Below, piece by piece: positions 47,791-56,949 of a stretch of 64,000 nucleotides of DNA. The notes below the pieces were generated by a model. That model saw only the letters and a list, made by a program, of their open reading frames with translations, had not been told where the DNA came from and searched no databases. Position 1 is the stretch's first letter, and each line of letters opens with the position of its first letter. Both the position numbers and the translations under genes were made by a program. Origin of the DNA: Desulfovibrio sp. JY (GTDB lineage: Bacteria > Desulfobacterota > Desulfovibrionia > Desulfovibrionales > Desulfovibrionaceae); the NCBI GenBank assembly GCA_021730285.1, contig CP082962.1, positions 4,101,501-4,165,500 of the forward strand, in the 5' to 3' direction.

Positions 47791-47822
47791 GTCGCCTCCC
47801 GGCGCGGCAAAAGGCTTCGCGC

Positions 47823-48722
47823 CTATTGGACCCGAACCACGATATAGCGGGCCAAATCCCGCAAAAAATCCGCCGCCGACCCCTCGTAGGCGGCAATGGC
47901 GGCCAGGGCCGCATCCACACGCTGCCCGGCCAGCCGCCGGCTCTCGTCCAGCCCGACCAGACTCGGATAGGTGCTCTTGCCCTGCTCCCGATCGCTGCCC
48001 ACGGGCTTGCCCATGGTGTTCGCGTCGCCAACCTCGTCGAGGATGTCGTCGACGATCTGGAACGCCGCGCCCACGGCCTCGCCGTACTCCCTGGCCCGGC
48101 TGATGCCGTCCTCGGCCGCGCCAGCCAGGATCGCGCCGCACACGCACGAAGCGGTAATGAGCGCTCCGGTCTTGAGCGCCTGCATGTGGGCCAGCTCGGC
48201 CAGGGACACGCCCTGGCGGGCGGTAAATTCCATATCCAGCATCTGGCCGCCAACCATGCCGGCCGCGCCCGCCGCCCGTCCCGCCTCGGCCAGGGCCGGC
48301 AGCACCAGCTCGGCCGCGACGGCCGGCCAGCAGCGGCTCATGCAACCAAACGCCTCGGTCAAAAGCGCATCGCCGGCCAATATGGCCCCGGCCTCGCCAA
48401 AGACCTTGTGGTTCGACGGCCGGCCCCGGCGCAGGTCGTCGTCGTCCATGGCCGGCAGGTCGTCGTGAATGAGCGAATAGGTGTGGATGAGCTCGAAGCC
48501 GGCGGCAAACGGCATGACGCTGGCCCGGGACGCGCCGAAAAGCTCGGCAAAGGACAGGCAAAGACACGGCCGCAACCGCTTGCCCCCGGCCATCAGCGAA
48601 TATTCCATGGCCGACAGCAGCCCCTCGGGCACGCCGCGCTCCCGCATGCGCGCGCCGAAGCGCTCCCGGATGTACACTTCCACTTCGGCCGCCTGGGCGG
48701 CCAACCGTTCCTTCACCGTCAC
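47823..48722 (-). CDS. ispA: Polyprenyl (farnesyl/geranyl) diphosphate synthase
   Basis: 299 residues. Both Asp-rich motifs are present: FELIHTYSLIHDDLPAMDDD (first DDxxD) and FQIVDDILDEVGD (second). MEYSLMAGGKRLRPCLC and GGQMLDMEF are typical of short-chain trans-prenyl synthases of the IspA type. It supplies FPP or GPP from the MEP products. It starts from GTG at 48722 overlapping the xseB stop (GTGA), so the two genes are translationally coupled. Confidence 0.95.
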   Translation of the reverse strand: MTVKERLAAQAAEVEVYIRERFGARMRERGVPEGLLSAMEYSLMAGGKRLRPCLCLSFAELFGASRASVMPFAAGFELIHTYSLIHDDLPAMDDDDLRRGRPSNHKVFGEAGAILAGDALLTEAFGCMSRCWPAVAAELVLPALAEAGRAAGAAGMVGGQMLDMEFTARQGVSLAELAHMQALKTGALITASCVCGAILAGAAEDGISRAREYGEAVGAAFQIVDDILDEVGDANTMGKPVGSDREQGKSTYPSLVGLDESRRLAGQRVDAALAAIAAYEGSAADFLRDLARYIVVRVQ

Positions 48723-48988
48723 GCGAGTTCCTCCCCGTCTTCGCCGTCCGTCTCGGCAAGCCGCGCATCCTCGACCTCGAAAGGCTTAAGCGCGCCGTCC
48801 TCGCCGGCCAGCGACAACTCCAGCTTGGCCGCCTCGAGCCGCTTGCGGCATGCGGCGACAAGCCCCATGCCTTCCTTGTACAGGGCCACGCCCTTTTCCA
48901 AGGGAACATCTCCGGCTTCCAGCCGCGCGGCGATACGTTCCAGGCGCTCCAGCGCCTTTTCAAAAGACTCTTGCTTGCCCGCGGTCAT
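48719..48988 (-). CDS. xseB: Exodeoxyribonuclease VII small subunit
   Basis: 89 residues. The XseB core SFEKALERLERIAARLEAGD with the following LEKGVALYKEGM is exact for the family (two-helix coiled coil); the C-terminal about 25 acidic residues are an extension. It binds XseA to form the ssDNA exonuclease. Its ATG overlaps the xseA stop (ATGA) and its stop overlaps the ispA start. Confidence 0.96.
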   Translation of the reverse strand: MTAGKQESFEKALERLERIAARLEAGDVPLEKGVALYKEGMGLVAACRKRLEAAKLELSLAGEDGALKPFEVEDARLAETDGEDGEELA

Positions 48989-50421
48989 GCCTTCTCCCCG
49001 TTGCGTCCAGCATCGTCCGAATCCGCCGGTGCGGGCGCAACGTCCGTTATCCGCGCCTTCACGCGGCCTGCATACACCATGATGGAAAGGTTGTCGCCCG
49101 GCCGCGCATCCCCTGCCCGGCGCAGGAATTTCCCGGTGCGCTCAAGAGTCGTCAGACTGTAGCCGCGCGCCAGCGGCCCCATGGGGTCAAGCCCGGCCAA
49201 CTCGGCCGCGGCCAGTTCCAGCCGGTTTTCCCGCCCGGCCAGAAAAAATCGAAAGGCATTGCCGAGCCGCTCCGTCCGGCGGGAAAGCGCCTCGTCCCTG
49301 GCTTCCAGGCTGTGCGGCCCGTACTGCCCCGCCATCTTGGCGGCAACCGCGTCCAACCGGGCGGCAAAATTTCCCAGCCAGCCGTTCCCGGCCCGCATAA
49401 GCCGCGCCGCCGCACCGGCAAAGGCCTCATCGAGCCGCGCCAGACGCTGCCGGGGCGACAGCCAGGCAAGCCCCCGGGCCAGGGCGACAAGCTCCCGCTC
49501 CCGCGTGGCGACAAGCCGCGCCATGCCGCGCCGCGCCGCCATCTCCAGATCATCCAGGCGCTGGGTCAGCTGGGCCCGCTCGGGCCACAAAAGCTGGGCG
49601 GCATGACTCGGCGTGGCGGCCCGAACATCGGCCACCATGTCGGCAATGGTCACGTCGACCTCATGGCCCACGCCGGTGACGACCGGCAGCGGCGAGGCGA
49701 AAATCGCCCCGGCCACCTCGGGCGTATTGAAGGCCCACAAATCCTCCAGCGACCCGCCGCCGCGAATGAGCACCAACACCTCGGCCCAGTCGTCGGACAC
49801 CGCCCGCAGCATGGCCCGGACAATCCCCACCGGCGCGGCGTCGCCCTGGACCAGCGTCGGATAGATCCGCACCGCCGCGCCATGCCCCCGCTCCCGGCCG
49901 ATGCGGATGAAATCGCGCACAGCCGCCCCCGTTGGCGCGGTCACCACCGCCACCCGCAGCGGATGACGCGGCAAGGCCCGCTTGCGCTCCTGGGCAAAAT
50001 ACCCCTTGGCCGCCAGCTCCTTTTTGAGCGCCTCGAATTCCTGCCACAGCCGGCCCTCGCCCACCTCCTGCACCAGCTCGGCCACCAGCTGATACACGCC
50101 GCGCGGGGCATAGACCGTCAGCCGCCCGGCAACCATGATCTCCATGCCGTCGGCCAGACTCTTCGCCAGCGACTTCTCGAAAACCTCACCCGTCAGCGGG
50201 TCGTACCGCTCGCCCCCCGCCAACGCCTTGCCGCCCTGCGCGCCCCGAAACCACACCACCGCCAAAGACGCCTCGGCATCGCGCAACGAAAAATACAAAT
50301 GCCCCGAGCCCGGCCGCGACAAATTCACCACCTGCCCGCGTACCCAGACAAAGGGGAACTCGGACTCGACGACGTCCTTCACCGACCGCGTCAGTTCGCT
50401 TACTTCAAATACGTGCGGCAT
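48985..50421 (-). CDS. xseA: Exodeoxyribonuclease VII large subunit
   Basis: 478 residues. N-terminal OB-fold (ELTRSVKDVVESEFPFVWVR, GHLYFSLRDAEASLAVVWFR) and a catalytic domain with VAVVTAPTGAAVRDFIRIGR, VLIRGGGSLEDLWAFN and TGVGHEVDVTIADMVADVRA, followed by the helical region that binds XseB. The C-terminal segment (LARGYSLTT) is the usual end of the family. Complete and of normal length. It starts after a long hairpin that follows the proS gene. Confidence 0.96.
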   Translation of the reverse strand: MPHVFEVSELTRSVKDVVESEFPFVWVRGQVVNLSRPGSGHLYFSLRDAEASLAVVWFRGAQGGKALAGGERYDPLTGEVFEKSLAKSLADGMEIMVAGRLTVYAPRGVYQLVAELVQEVGEGRLWQEFEALKKELAAKGYFAQERKRALPRHPLRVAVVTAPTGAAVRDFIRIGRERGHGAAVRIYPTLVQGDAAPVGIVRAMLRAVSDDWAEVLVLIRGGGSLEDLWAFNTPEVAGAIFASPLPVVTGVGHEVDVTIADMVADVRAATPSHAAQLLWPERAQLTQRLDDLEMAARRGMARLVATRERELVALARGLAWLSPRQRLARLDEAFAGAAARLMRAGNGWLGNFAARLDAVAAKMAGQYGPHSLEARDEALSRRTERLGNAFRFFLAGRENRLELAAAELAGLDPMGPLARGYSLTTLERTGKFLRRAGDARPGDNLSIMVYAGRVKARITDVAPAPADSDDAGRNGEKA

Positions 50422-50455
50422 TGTGGTGTGGAGGGGGAAAGAAGGGAAGGCATCC

Positions 50456-50497
50456 GGGGGAGGGAACCCCTTTTTGAAAAAAGGGGTTCCCTCCCCC
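50456..50497 (-). repeat. Perfect 20-bp intergenic hairpin after proS
   Basis: Arms GGGGGAGGGAACCCCTTTTT (50456-50475) and AAAAAGGGGTTCCCTCCCCC (50478-50497) are fully complementary with a 2-nt loop. It begins 8 bp after the proS stop on the minus strand. It is shorter than, but similar in base makeup and position to, modules A and B, and probably ends or stabilises the ispG-proS transcript. Confidence 0.85.
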
Positions 50498-50504
50498 GCC
50501 GCCG

Positions 50505-52232
50505 CTAATCCAGGCCCCAGCCCTGGCGCACGCCTTCGCGCCAGGCGATAAAGGCGTCCATGAAGCCGGTAAGCGGCAGTTCGCCCTTCTCGCCGGTGCG
50601 GCGGTCCTTGGTTTCGACGATGCCCCGGGCCAGGCCCTTGCCGCCGAGGGTGAGCTGAATGGGGAAACCCATGAGATCGGCGTCCTTGAATTTGACGCCC
50701 GGGCGTTCCTCGCGGTCGTCGAGGAGCGTTTCGATGCCGGCGGCGGTCAGGGCGTCGTAGAGTTCGTCGGCCTTGGCGCTGGCCTCGGCGTCCTTGGCGT
50801 TGAGGTTCAAGAGCGCGACCTCGAAGGGGGCGATGGCCGGCGGGAAGATGATGCCGGATGCGTCGTTATTTTGTTCGATGCAGGCGGCCACGATGCGCGA
50901 GACGCCGATGCCGTAACAGCCCATGATCATGAACTGTTCCTTGCCGGCCTCGTCCAGGAAGGTGGCGTTTAACGACTTGGAATACTTAAGTCCCAGCTTG
51001 AAAACGTGGCCGACTTCGATGCCCTTGGCGAAGGCGAGGGGCGCGCCGCATTTGGGGCACGGGTCGCCGGGCGCGACCTGGCGCAGGTCGGTGAAGGAAA
51101 CGATCGTGGCGTCGCGGCCGAGGTCCACGTGGCGCAGGTGGGCGTCGGCGGCATTGGCCCCGACGATCCAGTCGGCGGCATTGGCGAGTTCCCGATCGGC
51201 GTAAACGGGGATGCCGGCGAGTCCCACCGGACCGGCGAAGCCGACCGGGGCCTTGGTCGCGGCGGTGACTTCCTCGGGGGAAGCCAGACGGATGTCCTGG
51301 GCGCCAAGGAGGTTCTTGAATTTGACCTCGTTGAGTTCGCGGTCGCCGCGCACAAGGGCGGCCACGGTCTTGCCGTCGGCGACGTAGAGCAGCGTCTTGA
51401 CGATTTTCTCCGGAGTGACTCCGAGGAAAGCGGCCACCTCTTCCACGGTGTGCTGACCCGGGGTAGCCACGCTTTCGGCTGGCGGACAGGGGGCGGCCTC
51501 GCCATGGGGCGGACAAACGGCCTCGGCCTTTTCCACGTTGGCCCCGAAGTCGCAGGCGTCGCAGTAGGCGATGGTGTCCTCGCCGGTCTCGGCCAGGACC
51601 ATGAATTCGTGGGAGAACGAGCCGCCGATGGTCCCGGAATCAGCCGAGACAGCCCGAAATTTGAGTCCCAGGCGCTCGAAGATGCGGGTATAGGCCTTGA
51701 ACATGGCCCAGTAGCTGGCGTCGGCTCCGGCATCGTCCTTGTCGAAGGAGTAGGCGTCCTTCATGACGAATTCCCGGCCGCGCATGAGCCCGAAGCGGGG
51801 GCGGATCTCGTCGCGGAACTTCGTCTGGATCTGGTAGAGGTTGATGGGAAGCTGGCGGTAGGAACGGATTTCGTGGCGCACGAGGTCGGTAACGACTTCC
51901 TCGTGGGTGGGGCCCAGGCAGGATTCGCGGTCATGGCGATCGACGAAGCGCAGGAGTTCGCGGCCGTAGAATTCCCAGCGGCCGGATTCCTTCCACAGGT
52001 CGGCCGGCTGCACGGCGGGCATGAGGACTTCCAGGGCCCCGGCCCGGTCCATCTCCTCGCGCACGATGCGGGCGACGTTGTTGAGCGCCCGAAGCCCCAG
52101 CGGCAGATAGGTATAGATGCCGGCGGTGAGCTTGCGGATCAAGCCGGCGCGCAGCAAAAGCTTATGGCTAATAACCTCGGCCTCGGCCGGGGTTTCTTTG
52201 AGGGTCGGGGCATAGTAGCGGCTCAGTCGCAT
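50505..52232 (-). CDS. proS: Prolyl-tRNA synthetase (bacterial type with editing insert)
   Basis: 575 residues. Class II synthetase: motif 2 [20 protein letters not shown], motif 3 [17 protein letters not shown], and an editing (YbaK-like) insert of about 180 residues between them ([27 protein letters not shown]-type region). It starts [20 protein letters not shown] at 52232, inside the 3' end of ispG (10-bp overlap). The anticodon-binding domain at the C-terminus is complete. Confidence 0.96.
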   Translation of the reverse strand: MRLSRYYAPTLKETPAEAEVISHKLLLRAGLIRKLTAGIYTYLPLGLRALNNVARIVREEMDRAGALEVLMPAVQPADLWKESGRWEFYGRELLRFVDRHDRESCLGPTHEEVVTDLVRHEIRSYRQLPINLYQIQTKFRDEIRPRFGLMRGREFVMKDAYSFDKDDAGADASYWAMFKAYTRIFERLGLKFRAVSADSGTIGGSFSHEFMVLAETGEDTIAYCDACDFGANVEKAEAVCPPHGEAAPCPPAESVATPGQHTVEEVAAFLGVTPEKIVKTLLYVADGKTVAALVRGDRELNEVKFKNLLGAQDIRLASPEEVTAATKAPVGFAGPVGLAGIPVYADRELANAADWIVGANAADAHLRHVDLGRDATIVSFTDLRQVAPGDPCPKCGAPLAFAKGIEVGHVFKLGLKYSKSLNATFLDEAGKEQFMIMGCYGIGVSRIVAACIEQNNDASGIIFPPAIAPFEVALLNLNAKDAEASAKADELYDALTAAGIETLLDDREERPGVKFKDADLMGFPIQLTLGGKGLARGIVETKDRRTGEKGELPLTGFMDAFIAWREGVRQGWGLD

Positions 52233-53326
52233 GGGGTTTCCTTTTTTTCGGTGAGATAACGGTCCAGTTCGTCCATGAAGGCGGGAATGAGGTTGTCCGC
52301 GCCACGCACCTTGCCGAGCACCCGGCCCTTGCGGAAAATGATGCCGCAGTCCCGGCCGCCGGCGATGCCGATGTCGGCCTCGCGGGCCTCGCCCGGACCG
52401 TTGACCACGCAGCCCATGACGGCCACGGTGAAGACGTCGGTCACGCCGCGAAGGCGCTCCTCCACGGCCTCGGCCAACCCGACGAGGTCGATTTCGGTGC
52501 GGCCGCAGGTGGGGCAGGAGATGATTTCCGGGCCCCGGGCGCGGATGTCGAGGGAACGCAGAATTTCGTAGGCCACGCCGATTTCCGTGACCGGATCGCC
52601 GGTGAGCGATACCCGCAGCGTGTCGCCAAGGCCCTCGGACAGCAAAATCCCCAGGCCCACGGCGGATTTGACCGCCCCGCGCATGGGCGTGCCGGCTTCG
52701 GTCACGCCGATGTGCAGCGGATAGTCGACCTTTTTCGCCAGCAGGCGATAGGCGGCCACGGTGCGGGGCACGGAGGAGGATTTGAGCGACACCTTGATGT
52801 CGTAAAAGCCCCGCTTTTCCAGATAGGCGATGTGGGTCAGGGCGCTTTCGACCATGGCCTCGGGGGTGGGACCGCCGTATTTGCCGAGCAGATCCTTTTG
52901 CACCGAGCCGGAATTGACGCCGATGCGGATGGGCGCGCCGTGGTCCTTGGCCGCCGCCACCACCGTGTCCACGGCCGCCTCGGAGCCGATGTTGCCGGGA
53001 TTGATGCGAAGCGCCTCGATGCCGGCGGCAAGCGCCGCCACGGCCAGGCGGTGGTCGAAATGGATATCGGCCACCAGCGGCACGGGCGAGGCGTCGTGGA
53101 TGGGTTTCAACGCCGCGGCAGCGTCCTCGTCGAGCACGGCCAGGCGCACGATCTCGCAACCGGCGTCGGCCAGAGCCCGGATCTGGGCCAGGGTGGCCGG
53201 CACGTCGCGGGTGTCGGTATTGGTCATGCTCTGGACGCGCACGGGATTGTCGCCGCCGACGCCGACATTGCCGATGGTCAGGGCACGGGTGGAGTGCCGT
53301 TTGGGAGCTTGCGGGATGTCGCGCAT
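52223..53326 (-). CDS. ispG: 4-Hydroxy-3-methylbut-2-enyl diphosphate synthase
   Basis: 367 residues, the penultimate enzyme of the MEP pathway. The N-terminal TIM barrel starts [20 protein letters not shown]; the C-terminal 4Fe-4S domain has [11 protein letters not shown] and [19 protein letters not shown], giving the three Cys plus Glu ligands. Uses reduced ferredoxin or flavodoxin. It lies upstream of proS (overlapping) and, with ispA and dxs, forms an isoprenoid-rich neighbourhood. Confidence 0.96.
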   Translation of the reverse strand: MRDIPQAPKRHSTRALTIGNVGVGGDNPVRVQSMTNTDTRDVPATLAQIRALADAGCEIVRLAVLDEDAAAALKPIHDASPVPLVADIHFDHRLAVAALAAGIEALRINPGNIGSEAAVDTVVAAAKDHGAPIRIGVNSGSVQKDLLGKYGGPTPEAMVESALTHIAYLEKRGFYDIKVSLKSSSVPRTVAAYRLLAKKVDYPLHIGVTEAGTPMRGAVKSAVGLGILLSEGLGDTLRVSLTGDPVTEIGVAYEILRSLDIRARGPEIISCPTCGRTEIDLVGLAEAVEERLRGVTDVFTVAVMGCVVNGPGEAREADIGIAGGRDCGIIFRKGRVLGKVRGADNLIPAFMDELDRYLTEKKETPCD

Positions 53327-53369
53327 GGAATGGGGGGTTGCGGGTTGGGAAAAACGCGGACGGAAGGAA

Positions 53370-53687
53370 TTACTTGCCCTGGGTCACGCGGGTTACGGTA
53401 AGGTAGACGTCCTCCCCGGACGTTTTGGCCACGGTGCCCTCGATGTGGCACGGCGTGTCCTTCTTGCCCAGGGCGAAGAGCTGCTCGATAACGTCCTTGG
53501 CGGTGACGTCGTCGCAGATCATGTAATTTTTCTTGTCGTTGCCCGTAAACGACAGGCAGATGGTCTGCGTCTTCGGGAACTGCATGACGCCGGACACCCG
53601 GCCGTCAAGGGTTATGGGTTGCGCCGCCAGGGCCGGAACGCCGCACAACAAGCCGGTCAGGACCAAGGCCCACAGGATACTTCGCAT
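53370..53687 (-). CDS. Small periplasmic protein of unknown function
   Basis: 105 residues: signal peptide (SILWALVLTGLLCGVPALA), then an OB-like all-beta domain (ITLDGRVSGVMQFPKTQTIC, CHIEGTVAKTSGEDVYLTVT) with two or three Cys that may form a disulfide. The pattern resembles small periplasmic nucleic-acid-binding-type (tOB) proteins but no family could be assigned with confidence. The ATG at 53687 follows GGAGGTTCG. It is 43 bp upstream of ispG and 37 bp downstream of the membrane-protein gene. Confidence 0.7.
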   Translation of the reverse strand: MRSILWALVLTGLLCGVPALAAQPITLDGRVSGVMQFPKTQTICLSFTGNDKKNYMICDDVTAKDVIEQLFALGKKDTPCHIEGTVAKTSGEDVYLTVTRVTQGK

Positions 53688-53724
53688 CAGTCGAACCTCC
53701 AAAACCCCTCCAGGCGGACCGCGC

Positions 53725-54039
53725 CTACGAGGAAACCTCATCGCCGCCGCGGGCGGACGATTTCCCGAAAAGCGTCAGCAGCCAGATACAGCAGGTTACG
53801 GCCGCCGCCTGATACACCACGTCCTGGCCCATGACCCAGACCAGGGCCGTGCGCGGCGCGCCCTCCGGGAGGCGAAACACCCAGCGCACCACGGCGTCAG
53901 GCAGGTAATCGCCCAGCGGCCAGTCGAGCCACAGCCCATCGCGCCACGCCACGAAAAGTTTCATGCCGCACAAGGTGTATAAAGCCGCCAGACTGACCCA
54001 TAGGCAGCCCCGGCCGAGGACGTCACTTCGGGTTGTCAT
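53725..54039 (-). CDS. Small membrane protein of unknown function
   Basis: 104 residues with two probable membrane helices (LWVSLAALYTLCGMKLFVAW and VYQAAAVTCCIWLLTLFG) joined by an aromatic-rich loop (WRDGLWLDWPLGDYLPDAVV). No recognised domain. It is the first gene behind a strong promoter at 54079-54107 and leads the run to the periplasmic protein, ispG and proS. Confidence 0.65.
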   Translation of the reverse strand: MTTRSDVLGRGCLWVSLAALYTLCGMKLFVAWRDGLWLDWPLGDYLPDAVVRWVFRLPEGAPRTALVWVMGQDVVYQAAAVTCCIWLLTLFGKSSARGGDEVSS

Positions 54040-54078
54040 GAAACCGCCCGTATCAGGTCGCCGTTTTGCGGTAGCGGC

Positions 54079-54107
54079 ACTATAGGTGGGGCGGGCCGGC
54101 CTGTAAA
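54079..54107 (-). promoter_or_regulatory. Sigma-70-type promoter for the 54039-50505 gene run (through ispG and proS)
   Basis: TTTACA (54107-54102) and TATAGT (54084-54079) on the minus strand are separated by exactly 17 bp, each matching consensus at five of six positions, about 40 bp before the first gene. One of the clearest promoters in the window. Confidence 0.6.
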
Positions 54108-54147
54108 CGCCCGTGGGGCGTCTTTCTCCCCGGGAGGGCGTCGCGGC

Positions 54148-54873
54148 TCAGCCGCCGTGGCGCGCGGCAAGGTGCTCCATGGCCGCTTGACGGTCCGCAA
54201 AGCGGGGGGCGCGGCCGGTGACGCCGAGCCGGTCGAGCACCTTGGCGAAATTGTCCGAAAGGCCGCAAATCGCCGCCGGGCGGCTGCTCCCCTCCTCCGT
54301 GGCCTGCAACAGCAGGTCGAGGCCGGCGCCGTTGATCGAGGCGTCGGGACTGAAGGCGAAAAGCAGTTTGCCGGCATCGGCCAGTTCGCGCATGGCCCGC
54401 GTCAGGTAGGGCTCGGCCTCGCCGGTCAGGTTGCCCCGGATGACCACGACCCCCACGTTCCCGGCCCATTCCACGCCGATGGGCTCGCCGTCCCCGGCCG
54501 CGCCGGCCTGGTCCAACCGGCCGTTGGCCCGGGCCAGGGCCGCTTCCAGGGCCTCGCGCCGGATGGGCTTGTCGATGAAGTCGGTGGCCCGAAGCCCGAG
54601 CGCGGTCAGGGCCAGATCGACATCGCCGTGCCCGGTGATGACGATCACCTCGGTCTGGGGACGCATTTCCTTGATCGCGCGCAGCACGGCCAGCCCGTCC
54701 ATGCCGGGCATCTTGATGTCGGTGAGGACGATGGGCGGCTTTTTTTCGGCGAAAACGACCAGCCCCTCCTCGCCGCTTACGGCCGTCAGCACCGGATAGC
54801 CGTAGGCCCCGAGGTAGAGCTCGAACATCTGGAGCGTCGGACGCTCGTCGTCGATGACCAATATGGTGCGCAT
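54148..54873 (-). CDS. Response regulator with receiver and STAS-like domains
   Basis: 241 residues. Residues 1-120 are a CheY-type receiver: acidic pair in ILVIDDERPT, phosphoacceptor Asp in IVLTDIKMPGMDG, Thr in VIVITGHGD and Lys in DFIDKPIRREAL. Residues about 140-240 form a STAS-like domain (VVVIRGNLTGEAEPYLTRAM, DASINGAGLDLLLQATEEG), as in anti-sigma-factor antagonists, rather than a DNA-binding output. It therefore probably works by protein-protein contacts. ATG at 54873 is preferred to 54903. Partner histidine kinase lies 54 bp upstream. Confidence 0.85.
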   Translation of the reverse strand: MRTILVIDDERPTLQMFELYLGAYGYPVLTAVSGEEGLVVFAEKKPPIVLTDIKMPGMDGLAVLRAIKEMRPQTEVIVITGHGDVDLALTALGLRATDFIDKPIRREALEAALARANGRLDQAGAAGDGEPIGVEWAGNVGVVVIRGNLTGEAEPYLTRAMRELADAGKLLFAFSPDASINGAGLDLLLQATEEGSSRPAAICGLSDNFAKVLDRLGVTGRAPRFADRQAAMEHLAARHGG

Positions 54874-54927
54874 GCCGTACTCCCGGGGATGACGGGGCGT
54901 CATGTTTGCCGGCTGCCGGGTCCGCCG

Positions 54928-56937
54928 TCAAGACGGCGCGCCGCCCAGGGCGCCCTCGGCGATCGGGAAGCTCAGGCGGAAAAGGCTTCCCCCGCCCGGC
55001 GCCTCGTCGACCGTGATGTCCCCGCCGTAATCCTTGACGATGCCGTAGGTGATGGCGAGTCCCAGGCCCATGCCCTGGCCGGTCTGCTTGGTGGTGAAAA
55101 ACGGTTCGAAGATCTTGTGCCGCTTGGCCTCGGGAATGCCGCAGCCGGTGTCGGCCACGGTCACCGTCACCCGGAGCCCTTCCCGAAAACAGCGGATGCG
55201 AAGCCGCCTGACGTCCGAATCCCTGCCCGGGCAGCCGTTTCCCACCATGGCGTCCCGGGCGTTGACCACGAGGTTGAAAAAAACCTGCTCCAGCCTGTTG
55301 GCGTGAGCCCGTATGGGCGGGACGGGCCGCAAATCCAGGTCGATCTCGATGCCGGCCAGGGACAGTTCGTGGCCGATGATGGCAAAGACGCCCCGAATGG
55401 GCACGGCGATGTCCACATCCTCCAGCACCGGCTCGGACTTGCGGCCGAAGTCGCGCAGATGGCCGATGATGGCGGCGGCGCGGTCCACCTGTTCGCTGAT
55501 CTGGGCGGTGACGGCCAGCAGGTTTTCCAGGGGCGGTGGATGGCCGGACTCGGCCACCAGACGCAGGTAGTCGCTGCCCATCTTGACGGCATTGAGCGGC
55601 TGGTTGAGCTCGTGGGCGATGCCGGCCGACATTTCGCCCAAGGTCTTCATCTTGCTCGCCTGGATGAGGTGGGCGTCCTTTTCCACCTGCTCGGTGATGT
55701 CGGTGGTGGAAAAGATCACGGCGTCGCGGCCCCGGTAGGCGATGCGGCAGGCGTGCAGATTGACGAAAAGCGGCGTGCCGTCCTTGCGCACATGCCGCAG
55801 CTTGGCGAAAAGCACCCGGTCCGGGGCGTCGCGGTCCTGCAAATAGGCGGACACCCCGCCCGGCGGCCCGTCGGACTCCAGCACCTCCACCGGCCGGCCG
55901 ACCAGCGCGTCCCGGGGATAGCCGTAGACGTCCTCGGCCTGGGAATTGGCGTCCAGGATGCGGCCGTTCGCGGTATCGACGACGAAGACCGGATCGGGGT
56001 TGCTGTCGAAAAGCGAGCGGTACTTCTCCTCGGACTCCCGCAGCCGGCGGCGGTAGAGCCGGATGCTCCAGATCATGTTGCCGAAGGACTCGGCGAGCTG
56101 GGCCACCTCGTCGCCGCCGCCGCCCTTGCGGTAGAAACGGCACTCCCGACAGGTGGGGACATTGGCCGGGTTGTCGGGACTGCCCTCCCCCGCGCTCTGG
56201 TCGAAATGCCAGCAGGGGAGGTCCGTGTCGGCATAGGCCGGGCAATCCCGGGGCGCGGTCTCGCGCAGGCCAAGGAGCGTCGCCGGTTCGTCCAGGCTGC
56301 CGCGACTGACGGCGTCGGCGGCCCTGGTCAACCGGGAGATGGGTCGGGCCACGGCATTGGAAAGACGCAGCACGATGATGAACATGACCACAGTCACGGC
56401 GGCGATAAAGCCCAGGAAGGTGGTGCGCAACGTGCCGACCAGGGAATCGATGTGGCTTTTGGAAAGCCCCACGTGGACCGCGCCCAGGGTGTAGATGCCC
56501 TCGCGCACGGGCACGGCGATGTCGATGGCCTGGTTGCCCTCGAAATGGACCAGCCTGATGCGGGACTCGACGCCCTCGGGCAGCGGATTGGCCCGCAAGA
56601 GCGCCTTGGGAAAGGTCCGCATGAAGGTATTGGCCAGAATATGGCCGTCGGTGTCCTCGATAAAGATATAGGAAACGAGGATGCGCCGCTCGCCGAGCTG
56701 GGCCGCGTCGAACACGAGGCTGACGAGATTGGCCCGGTCCTTGTCCAGGATGTAGCCGCTGGCCCGTTCGGCAATGCTCTGGCCGATGGCCACGCCGCGC
56801 TGCTCCAGTTCGCGGTTGAGGCTCGTGACCAGTATCCAGCGGGCGAGAAGCGCAATGACGGCGCTGACCAAGAGCACCACGGCCATGGCCCCGCCGAACA
56901 TCTTGAGTTTGAGGCTTATGCGCCGCTTGGAAAACAT
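54928..56937 (-). CDS. Membrane histidine kinase with a Cys-rich insert in its HAMP region
   Basis: 669 residues: TM1 about 13-37, periplasmic sensor about 40-172, TM2 about 173-190, HAMP from about 190, a Cys-containing insert (Cys232, Cys242, Cys263, Cys266; [13 protein letters not shown] and PTCRECRFY) before the HAMP end at about 290, PAS about 304-420, HisKA with His442 ([13 protein letters not shown]) and HATPase ([29 protein letters not shown]). The four Cys could hold an Fe-S cluster, heme or zinc, so the kinase may sense redox as well as its periplasmic ligand. It sits 12 bp after a substrate-binding lipoprotein gene. Confidence 0.92.
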   Translation of the reverse strand: MFSKRRISLKLKMFGGAMAVVLLVSAVIALLARWILVTSLNRELEQRGVAIGQSIAERASGYILDKDRANLVSLVFDAAQLGERRILVSYIFIEDTDGHILANTFMRTFPKALLRANPLPEGVESRIRLVHFEGNQAIDIAVPVREGIYTLGAVHVGLSKSHIDSLVGTLRTTFLGFIAAVTVVMFIIVLRLSNAVARPISRLTRAADAVSRGSLDEPATLLGLRETAPRDCPAYADTDLPCWHFDQSAGEGSPDNPANVPTCRECRFYRKGGGGDEVAQLAESFGNMIWSIRLYRRRLRESEEKYRSLFDSNPDPVFVVDTANGRILDANSQAEDVYGYPRDALVGRPVEVLESDGPPGGVSAYLQDRDAPDRVLFAKLRHVRKDGTPLFVNLHACRIAYRGRDAVIFSTTDITEQVEKDAHLIQASKMKTLGEMSAGIAHELNQPLNAVKMGSDYLRLVAESGHPPPLENLLAVTAQISEQVDRAAAIIGHLRDFGRKSEPVLEDVDIAVPIRGVFAIIGHELSLAGIEIDLDLRPVPPIRAHANRLEQVFFNLVVNARDAMVGNGCPGRDSDVRRLRIRCFREGLRVTVTVADTGCGIPEAKRHKIFEPFFTTKQTGQGMGLGLAITYGIVKDYGGDITVDEAPGGGSLFRLSFPIAEGALGGAPS

Positions 56938-56949
56938 GCCGCCAGCCGC

